DNA of 64,000 nucleotides, from the NCBI GenBank assembly GCA_963807155.1, contig CAWEAZ010000031.1, forward strand, positions 248,001 to 312,000, written 5' to 3'. The stretch is from JACCZX01 sp963807155 (lineage in GTDB: Bacteria > Pseudomonadota > Gammaproteobacteria > Burkholderiales > Burkholderiaceae_F). Shown piece by piece: positions 57,559 to 64,000 of the stretch. A program made the position numbers and the translations under genes. The stretch's first letter is position 1. Every line of letters begins with the position of its first letter. The notes beneath the pieces were generated by a model. It worked only from the letters and a program-made list of their open reading frames with translations. It was not told the DNA's origin and made no database searches.

Positions 57559-60500
57559 ATGAGCGAATCATCGAGTGCAACGCCGCGCCGACGCTCGCGC
57601 TGGATCACCACGCTCGTGGGGCTTTTTGTCGGGCTGCTGCTGATCTGCGTCGGCAGTGGAGCTGCGCTGTGGTGGATGTACACGACGAGCAGCGGGTTGC
57701 GCTTCGTCGTCCTGATGAATTCGCGGCTAAACACGCCGGTTGTCGTGAGCGACGTATCGGGATCGCTGCGCGATGGGTTCACTGCCGGCCGCCTGTCGGT
57801 GAAAGGTCCAACGTGGTCATTGCAGGCGGCCGATATCGCCGTCGAACCGTATGAGCTGCGGTGGCGACAGCGAATCTTCGATTTCGAGCGCGTCAGCGCT
57901 CGCACCGCCACGCTGGACTGGATACCGAGCGGCGAGCCGGCAAAACCCCCACTGTCGCTGGCACCTCCGATCGATCTGAGAGTGCGCAATCTGAACGTCG
58001 CGGAGCTGCGATTCGGTGCGCGCGGCGATGCACCGCGCGTCGTCATCAACATCGCGGGCGACATCCGGTTAAACGCCGATGCGATCCTCGTAGAGCAAGG
58101 CGCGTTTCAACATGGGCCAAGCAAGGTCATGCTGAGTGGCCGCATCGACGCCCGCAGCCCGTTTGCGCTTCGCGCCGAGGCGCAAGCTGTATCGACACTA
58201 CGGGAGCACGGCGTCACTGCGAAGTTACGCGCCAGCGGAACCCTGCTCGATGCATTTGTTGAAATGGAAGCAGACGGAACGGATGCGCGCGCGCAGCTCA
58301 CCGCGCGTTTGACACCATTCGCTCCGGTGCCGCTGGCGCAGCTGAATGCCGATGTCGCCCACTTCAACCCGGCAGCGTGGTTCGAAGGAGCGCCGACGAT
58401 GCGGCTGCGCGGACAGGCTGACTTGAAGCCCGTTTCCGCGGCAACCGCTGCTACCGCCGGATTCAGTCTCGACGGTCCATTTTCGGTCGAGAACCTGGAC
58501 GCGGGGCCAGTCGACAAGCAGCGCGTGCCGGTGCGATCGGTGCGGGGCCAGCTCAACTGGTCTGCCGATACGTTGACGCTGACCCTGCATCGCGTTGAAG
58601 GCATCCGCGGTGCGGCCAGTGGTGGTCTGACCTGGTCCGTGGCCAATGGCGTCAGCGCGAAGCTGGCCTTGACAGGCATCGACGCGTCGACGATCTACTC
58701 GACCGCCGCGCCGACTCGCATCGACGGCGTGCTTAACTACGTGTTCGCCAATCAATCGCAGCGCTTCACGGGAACGCTGCGAACCGACAGCGCCATCGCG
58801 GTCGGCAAAGTCAAAGGTCTCGAGCTGGCAGCAGATTTCAATCTGCTTCTGCGCGATCAGATACTCAACATCGAAACCGCGCGATTGCGGATTGCCGACG
58901 GTACCGCCGAACTGACAGGCCGCATCGAACTTCACGGCAATTACGCTGCACGCGGTAAAGGAGCATTCGACAAACTCGATCTCGCGCGCCTCGTCAAGGG
59001 TCTCGACACGCGCTTAAATGGCACTGTCGAGCTCGATGCCCGATTGAAGCCGACAATTATCGGCCGCGCCGAGATTGCACTCGCAGACAGTCAACTCATG
59101 GGTCGCGCGCTCGACGGACGTGCAACGATCGCGCTGGCCGATCAGCGCATCGACGTCGATATCAACGTCGCGTCACGCTCAGCACGCCTAACAGCGCGCG
59201 GAGGTCTCGGCGCAGGACGCGAGTTGACATTCGAGCTGATCGCGCCGCAGCTCGCGGAGATCGTGCCGCGCACATCGGGCAGCGTGACGGTGAGTGGCAC
59301 CGCAAGCGGTGAACTTTCGACGCCGCTGTTGCGCGCAGAGGCCACGGCCAGCGATTTGAAGTTTGCCAATGGCCAGACCGTCGACAGCATGGTCGCATCG
59401 ATTACCGGCGGCGCAGCTGCAACCGCGCCGCTCGCCGTCTCAGTGAAGATGGCCGGCCATCGCGCGCCCGATCCCGATGCGTCTCTAGCAAGTGCAACGC
59501 TGATCGTGCGCGGCGTGACATCGGATCACACGCTTGAATTGAACGGCACGACGCTATCGAAGCAGCCGGTGCGCCTAGTGGCTAACGGAGGCTGGCGCGC
59601 GGACACGTCGCAGAGCTTTGCATGGCGCGGGTCGCTGATTGCCGCTGAAAGCGGCAAGCCGCTGGAGCTGCGGCTTTCGGAACCGGCACCGATAGCGATC
59701 GCGCCCGGATCGGTAGCCTTCGGGCCAGCGCGCTTCGATGCACGCGACACGCAGTTTTCCGCGGTTGAGGTGCAGCTCAATGACGGCCGGTGGCGCACGT
59801 CGGGAACTTTCAATGGCTTGAAGCCACAAGCGCTCGACGCTCGTGCGACTGCAGCGCGTCGAGTCGTGCGCATCGGCAGCAGCGAGCGGCCACCGCTCAC
59901 GTTACGGGGCCGCTGGGACCTCGGACTCGCCGACACGCTAACGGGTGTCGCCATCGTCGAGCGCACCGCAGGCGATATCTACGGCGGGATCGACGCGCTG
60001 AACCCGATTGGCATCAGCGATCTCGGTGTGGCGTTGAGCGTGCTGAACAATCGCGTGACGGGCACCGCCTACGTGCGCGGCAAAGCATTGGGCCGGTTGG
60101 ATGCGACGATTGATGCCTTCGTCGACACCAGTGGCGGCGTGCAGATCGCGCGCAATCGCCCGTTTCGAATCGACATCGACGCCGTGCTGACCGACCTTAG
60201 CTGGATGGGGCCGGTGATCGGTGACAGCGTGCAGGTCGAAGGCTCAGGCAGCATCAAGACCGCCATTTCTGGCACACCCGCCGAACCGACAGCGTCCGGG
60301 CCAATTCGCGCAAGCGGATTGCGTGTCGCGTATGTCGAGCAAGGCTTGCGGCTCGAAGACGGCACGCTCGACGCGAATCTCGACGACGGCGTGCTGGTGG
60401 TCAACGAGCTGCTGTTCACCGGTACGCCTCGCGTGGCACCCGACGACAAGCGCGCCGCTGAAGGTGTGAGCTTCGAAACGCCGGGGCGACTGCGCGCGGT

Positions 60501-61530
60501 TGCGCGCATCGCACTACGGACGTTGACCGGAAGTGTTGGCATCCAGGCGGATCGATTGCCCGTGTTGCAGAGGCGCGATCGATGGATGGTTCTCAGCGGC
60601 GAAGGTGGAATCACTCTAGCGCCCACGCGTGCAGATATGTACGCAAAGCTGCAGGTCGATGGCGCTTACATCGATTTTTCCCGTCTTCGTGGCGCACGCA
60701 GCCTGCCCAGCGACGTCGTGGTCGTGCGTGCCGAGCAACCGTCCAAAGCAGATACGGCGGTTGATATCACGCTCGATATCCGTGGCAACCTCGGCAAGCG
60801 CTTCTACATTCGCGGCGCGGGTCTCGAAGCGCGGCTTGATGGCGGGCTCGACATCTCGGGGCGACCGGGCCAGCTGCTGGCAGAAGGCAACGTCCGAACA
60901 AGTGGCGGCACCTATCAAGGCTACGGTCAGCGTCTTCAGATTCAGCGCGGCATCCTGACGTTCCAGGGTCCTATTGAGAATCCCGCGCTGAATGTCCTGG
61001 CGGTGCGAACCGGATTGCCAGTCGATGTGGGCGTGTCGATCGGCGGAACTGCGGCACGTCCGATTGTGCGGCTCTATTCCGACCCTTCGATGACCGATGT
61101 TGAGAAGCTGAACTGGCTTGTGCTCGGCAGGCCCCCTGGCGCAGCGGGTGACGGTGGTCAGGAGCGCGCGCTGTTATCGGCGGCCGCCAGCGCACTTTTT
61201 GCGGGCCAGGTGGACAGCAGTGGCGGCTTGATGCAACAGTTCGGCATCGATGAAATCAGCCTGCGCCCCGGACAGGACAGCGCGTCGATACTGCCGCGTG
61301 AAACAGTTGCCGGCACGCTACGAAGCGCGACCGGCACCACGGCCGCCAGCGATTTCGTCGCGATCGGAAAACGGTTGAGCGACGACTTATATCTGACCTT
61401 CGAGCAAGCGGTCTCGGGTGCGGCCAGCTACGTTGCGTTGAACTACCAGATCAGCCGGCGTCTATCGTTGATCGGACGCACAGGCACTACGACGGCGCTC
61501 GATCTGGTTTACTCGATTGCCTTTGACTAG
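57559..61530 (+). CDS. tamB: Translocation and assembly module inner-membrane factor TamB
   Basis: Very long AsmA-like protein spanning the periplasm, anchored by one N-terminal helix (WITTLVGLFVGLLLICVGSG). The 1323-residue product has a repetitive beta-rich body and the DUF490 C-terminal domain (RGILTFQGPIENPALNV, YSDPSMTDVEKLNWLVLGRP, INYQ-like NYQISRRLSLIGRTGTT). The N-terminal RFVVLMNSRL is typical. Recent work on the family suggests phospholipid transport to the outer membrane. It is the longest intact frame in the window. It overlaps the convergent moaE by four bases. Confidence 0.94.
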   Translation: MSESSSATPRRRSRWITTLVGLFVGLLLICVGSGAALWWMYTTSSGLRFVVLMNSRLNTPVVVSDVSGSLRDGFTAGRLSVKGPTWSLQAADIAVEPYELRWRQRIFDFERVSARTATLDWIPSGEPAKPPLSLAPPIDLRVRNLNVAELRFGARGDAPRVVINIAGDIRLNADAILVEQGAFQHGPSKVMLSGRIDARSPFALRAEAQAVSTLREHGVTAKLRASGTLLDAFVEMEADGTDARAQLTARLTPFAPVPLAQLNADVAHFNPAAWFEGAPTMRLRGQADLKPVSAATAATAGFSLDGPFSVENLDAGPVDKQRVPVRSVRGQLNWSADTLTLTLHRVEGIRGAASGGLTWSVANGVSAKLALTGIDASTIYSTAAPTRIDGVLNYVFANQSQRFTGTLRTDSAIAVGKVKGLELAADFNLLLRDQILNIETARLRIADGTAELTGRIELHGNYAARGKGAFDKLDLARLVKGLDTRLNGTVELDARLKPTIIGRAEIALADSQLMGRALDGRATIALADQRIDVDINVASRSARLTARGGLGAGRELTFELIAPQLAEIVPRTSGSVTVSGTASGELSTPLLRAEATASDLKFANGQTVDSMVASITGGAAATAPLAVSVKMAGHRAPDPDASLASATLIVRGVTSDHTLELNGTTLSKQPVRLVANGGWRADTSQSFAWRGSLIAAESGKPLELRLSEPAPIAIAPGSVAFGPARFDARDTQFSAVEVQLNDGRWRTSGTFNGLKPQALDARATAARRVVRIGSSERPPLTLRGRWDLGLADTLTGVAIVERTAGDIYGGIDALNPIGISDLGVALSVLNNRVTGTAYVRGKALGRLDATIDAFVDTSGGVQIARNRPFRIDIDAVLTDLSWMGPVIGDSVQVEGSGSIKTAISGTPAEPTASGPIRASGLRVAYVEQGLRLEDGTLDANLDDGVLVVNELLFTGTPRVAPDDKRAAEGVSFETPGRLRAVARIALRTLTGSVGIQADRLPVLQRRDRWMVLSGEGGITLAPTRADMYAKLQVDGAYIDFSRLRGARSLPSDVVVVRAEQPSKADTAVDITLDIRGNLGKRFYIRGAGLEARLDGGLDISGRPGQLLAEGNVRTSGGTYQGYGQRLQIQRGILTFQGPIENPALNVLAVRTGLPVDVGVSIGGTAARPIVRLYSDPSMTDVEKLNWLVLGRPPGAAGDGGQERALLSAAASALFAGQVDSSGGLMQQFGIDEISLRPGQDSASILPRETVAGTLRSATGTTAASDFVAIGKRLSDDLYLTFEQAVSGAASYVALNYQISRRLSLIGRTGTTTALDLVYSIAFD

Positions 61531-61983
61531 TCGGCCTTCCAGCGCTCGCGCGAATCAGCATCACTATCGCGCGCGTCAACCCAACGCACGCCTGTGTCGG
61601 TCGCTTCCTTTTTCCAGAACGGCGCATCGGTTTTCAGATAATCCATAACGAACTGACACGCTGCAAACGCATCGCCGCGATGCGAGCTGGTCGTCACCAC
61701 AAGAACAATCTGGTCGGTCGGCGCAAGCGTGCCGATCCGGTGAATGATCAGCACATCGAGCAAACGCCAGCGCGTTTGCGGCTTGCTCGGCAATCGCCGC
61801 TAGGGACTTCTCGGTCATGCCGGGATAGTGCTCAAGCGTAATCGAGCCCACCGCCGCGCCTTCATTCAAATCGCGGACGATGCCGATAAAGCTTGCAACT
61901 GCGCCGACTTTTGGATTGTTGGCACGCAGACGAGCGATCTCGGCGCCGGCGTCGAAATCCTCGTGCTGCACCCGAACCGGCAT
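61527..61983 (-). CDS. moaE: Molybdopterin synthase catalytic subunit (one frameshift)
   Basis: With MoaD it adds the two dithiolene sulfurs to cyclic pyranopterin phosphate. The N-terminal frame has VGAVASFIGIVRD and ITLEHYPGMTEKSL; after one inserted base near 61770 the second frame reads VLIIHRIGTL, VTTSSHRGDAFAACQF and FWKKEATDTGVRWV, which includes the catalytic lysine. The total of about 151 residues is normal. It directly follows moaD (adjacent stop and start). Confidence 0.92.
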
Positions 61984-62241
61984 CTAGCCGCCTGTGACCG
62001 GAGGAAAGAATGCAACCTCTGCGCCGTCATGCAGCGGGTGGCCGTCATCGACCATCGCTTGATCGACCGCCGCCCGCACGCGCCGCGTTTCGGCAAATGC
62101 CTCGCGCCAAGGTTCACCGCGCTGGGTCAGCCAGCTACGCAACTGCGCAACATTTGCGACGCCGTCCGGAGCATTGACTGCTTCTTCACCGCGACCGATG
62201 CGTTCGCGAAGCGCCGCAAAGTACAGAACGCGCAGTTTCAT
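61984..62241 (-). CDS. moaD: Molybdopterin synthase sulfur carrier subunit
   Basis: Ubiquitin-like sulfur carrier, 85 residues, ending in the required Gly-Gly (FFPPVTGG). The start LRVLYFAALRERIG is typical. The ATG at 62241 overlaps the moeA stop, so moeA-moaD-moaE form one transcription unit. Activation of the C-terminal glycine needs MoeB, which is not in this window. The frame is intact. Confidence 0.95.
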   Translation of the reverse strand: MKLRVLYFAALRERIGRGEEAVNAPDGVANVAQLRSWLTQRGEPWREAFAETRRVRAAVDQAMVDDGHPLHDGAEVAFFPPVTGG

Positions 62242-63429
62242 GACTGCAGTTCGGAAAATGGCAGGAAGCGCACGATATCTCCAGCATGAATCAAATGCTC
62301 GGACGGATTGTCGATCAGCCCGTCTGCCCATGTGACCGATGTCAGGACCGAAGAGTTCTGATTCGGAAAGATATCGAGCCCACCCTTGTCGTTGAGCCGC
62401 GCACGCATGAACTCACGTCGCCGGCTTGATTGCTGCCAGTCGAAGTCCGCTCGCAGCAAGAGTGTTCGCAGAGGCTCGATTCTTCCCTGACGCTGCAGAA
62501 TGAACGGCCGCGCGAACAGCACGAAAGTGACAAAGCTCGATACTGGATTGCCAGGCAATCCAATAAACGGCACTCCCTGCACGTGGCCAAAAGCGAGCGG
62601 CTTGCCGGGCTTCATTGCGATTTGCCACAGATCGAGCGAGCCTTCAGCCTGCACCGCGGGTTTGACGTGATCTTCCTCGCCCACCGAAACGCCACCGGAG
62701 GAGATGATCAAGTCGGCACGCGCTGCCGCACGTACCAGCGTATCGCGGGTGCTCTGCAAATCATCCGGCACGATCCCCAAATCGTTCACCTCGCACCCCA
62801 GTGATTCGAGCAGACCTCGCAACATGAATCTGTTCGAGTTGTAGATCCGTCCCGGCGGCAGCGGCTCGCCCGGCATCACCAGCTCATCACCGGTGAAGAA
62901 GGTGGCGACACGCAGCCGCCGATGCACGGTGAGCCGTGCGGTTCCGATCGACGCCGCCAGCGCGCAATGCTGCGGTTTCAATCGGACACCGGGCTTTAAC
63001 ACCACATCGCCGCGCCCGATGTCGATGCCCGCCTTGCGGATTGCCTCACCCCGCGGCGGCCGTTCGTTCAACGTCACCTTGTCGCCAACGGCCTCGCACT
63101 TTTCCTGCATGATGACCGCATCGGCTCCCGCGGGAATCGGAGCACCTGTAAAAATGCGAGCTGCGGTTCCGGGCTCGAGCGCAACACCTACTTGCCCTGC
63201 GGCAATGCGCTGGCTGATGCGGAGCGTGGTCGGAGTGCGCGGAACATCCGCGGTACGCACTGCGTAACCGTCCATCTGGGAGTTGTCGAGCGGCGGCACA
63301 TCGACCGACGACACCACAGCGGTCGCAAGCACGCGGCCGTTGGCCAGCATCTGTGTCGACCGGCTCGACGTCGGTCACTGGCTGAGCTGCGGAAAGCAGC
63401 TTCTCGAGCGCTTGTTCGACAGAAAGCAA
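62238..63429 (-). CDS. moeA: Molybdopterin molybdenumtransferase (one frameshift)
   Basis: Inserts molybdate into adenylated molybdopterin. The N-terminal frame has LSVEQALEKLLSAAQPV; one inserted base near 63355 leads to GRVLATAVVSS and then PPLDNSQMDGYAVR, IFTGAPIPAGADAVIMQE, TGDELV, ISSGGVSVGEEDHVK and GLPGNPVSSFVTFVLF, all MoeA motifs. The probable start is a TTG at 63429, four bases after the mobB stop region. The repaired length is close to 396 residues. Confidence 0.93.
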
Positions 63430-63433
63430 GGGA

Positions 63434-63940
63434 TCAGACGCGCGGCGCCGGTAGTTGCAGAAGTTGACTGATGAACGCAGCGATTTTATCGGGATCGTTC
63501 AGATCGAGCACCGGCAGATGAGTGTGCACTGCGTGGTCGGTCGCTAGCGCGACCACGTTCGAGTCGTGCGGAAAAATCGGCGGATCGACGTTGGCCGTTC
63601 TTCGTACTTCAATGCGCGGAATATTTCCTTCGCTCTTGAATCCTTCAATGATCACCAGATCGCACGCCGCGAGCTCGCCAAGCAACTCGTCGAGCGTTGC
63701 GGCGCGTTGCGGCGTTTCACTCAGCAGCGCCCAACGCGAGGCAGTCGCGATCAGCACTTGCTGCGCGCCGGCATCGCGATAGCGAAACGAGTCCTTGCCG
63801 GGACGGTCCATGTCGAATCCATGATGCGCGTTCTTCACGGCCGAGACGGAGAGACCACGCGAGCGAAAGATGGGTATCAGCTTCTCGATCAACGTCGTCT
63901 TGCCGCTGTTCGAATAGCCGATAAAGCCGATGGCTTTCAC
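63434..63940 (-). CDS. mobB: Molybdopterin-guanine dinucleotide biosynthesis adapter protein
   Basis: GTP-binding accessory to MobA. The 168-residue product has the P-loop GYSNSGKTTLIEKL at 8-21, the conserved VKNAHHGFDMDRPGKDS(Y/F)RYRDAG region shown here as HHGFDMDRPGKDSFRYRDAG, and DLVIIEGFKSE. The start is a GTG at 63940 that overlaps the stop of the upstream gene (GTGA). It sits before moeA; its partner mobA is far away at 32153. Confidence 0.93.
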   Translation of the reverse strand: MKAIGFIGYSNSGKTTLIEKLIPIFRSRGLSVSAVKNAHHGFDMDRPGKDSFRYRDAGAQQVLIATASRWALLSETPQRAATLDELLGELAACDLVIIEGFKSEGNIPRIEVRRTANVDPPIFPHDSNVVALATDHAVHTHLPVLDLNDPDKIAAFISQLLQLPAPRV

Positions 63941-64000
63941 CGGACGTGCCCGGCAATAAAGGACTTGACTGCCTCGACGTCGGCCGGAAGCACTTCGAAT
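63937..64000 (-). CDS. thrC: C-terminal end of a gene, probably threonine synthase (partial)
   Basis: Only 20 codons are inside the window: an open frame ending in FEVLPADVEAVKSFIAGHVR and a TGA overlapping the mobB GTG. This matches the usual C-terminus of betaproteobacterial threonine synthase (VLPADVxAVKxFI), and thrC upstream of moeA-moaD-moaE-clpB is a common Burkholderiales order. The fragment is too short for certainty. Confidence 0.5.
   Translation of the reverse strand, partial: FEVLPADVEAVKSFIAGHVR

Overview
The window looks like a high-GC betaproteobacterial chromosome, most probably Burkholderiales-like. The evidence is gene content and order: uvrC-pgsA-tRNA-Gly-tRNA-Cys; nagZ-acpS-pdxJ-recO-era-rnc-DUF4845-lepB-lepA; degP/mucD-rseB-rseA-rpoE; fabF-acpP-fabG-fabD-fabH-plsX-rpmF-DUF177; rluC opposite rne; a DUF2863 protein; Bug-type solute receptors. 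No rRNA, CRISPR array, insertion sequence or phage gene was seen.

Layout. 1-2.7 kb: remains of a GT39-like membrane glycosyltransferase, tRNA-Cys, a small putative lipoprotein, tRNA-Gly. 2.7-5.8 kb: pgsA, uvrC and a divergent efp of unusual type. 5.8-23.6 kb: a long minus-strand housekeeping run covering cell-wall recycling, pyridoxine, DNA repair, RNA processing, protein export, translation, the sigma-E envelope stress unit and the fatty-acid/phospholipid cluster. 23.6-32.7 kb: DUF177, Maf, an RsmI-like methylase, a Rieske protein, a phosphoglycolate-phosphatase-like HAD protein, RluC, RNase E, then moaA-mobA. 32.7-42.1 kb: an aldehyde dehydrogenase, a GNAT enzyme, a glyoxylate-shunt group (aceA, L-2-haloacid dehalogenase, aceB), an MFS carrier and a 5'-nucleotidase. 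42.2-48.9 kb: DUF2863, a four-gene minus-strand catabolic/receptor operon, a pirin and carbonic anhydrase. 48.9-52.3 kb: a compact arsenic operon, arsR-arsI-arsC-aquaporin-MFS. 52.3-64 kb: an AT-richer methyltransferase, clpB, tamA-tamB, the molybdopterin genes moaE-moaD-moeA-mobB, and the last codons of a likely threonine synthase.

A dominant property of this sequence is frame disruption. About twenty conserved genes, including the normally essential fabD and plsX, have broken frames. Comparing frame phase on each side of every break, all of them (about 31, outside the first gene) fit single-base insertions and none requires a deletion. This points to insertion-type sequencing or assembly error rather than decay, and it creates false gene fusions (FabD-FabG, HAD-Rieske). 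Frameshifted genes are therefore listed as whole genes with the break positions.

The most interesting biology is the arsenic operon with no ArsB or Acr3 pump and a probably leaderless arsR; a dehalogenase with a complete L-2-haloacid dehalogenase active site inside the glyoxylate-shunt operon; an EF-P with an arginine tip but no adjacent modification gene; and a small carboxylate-catabolism operon carrying two different periplasmic receptors.
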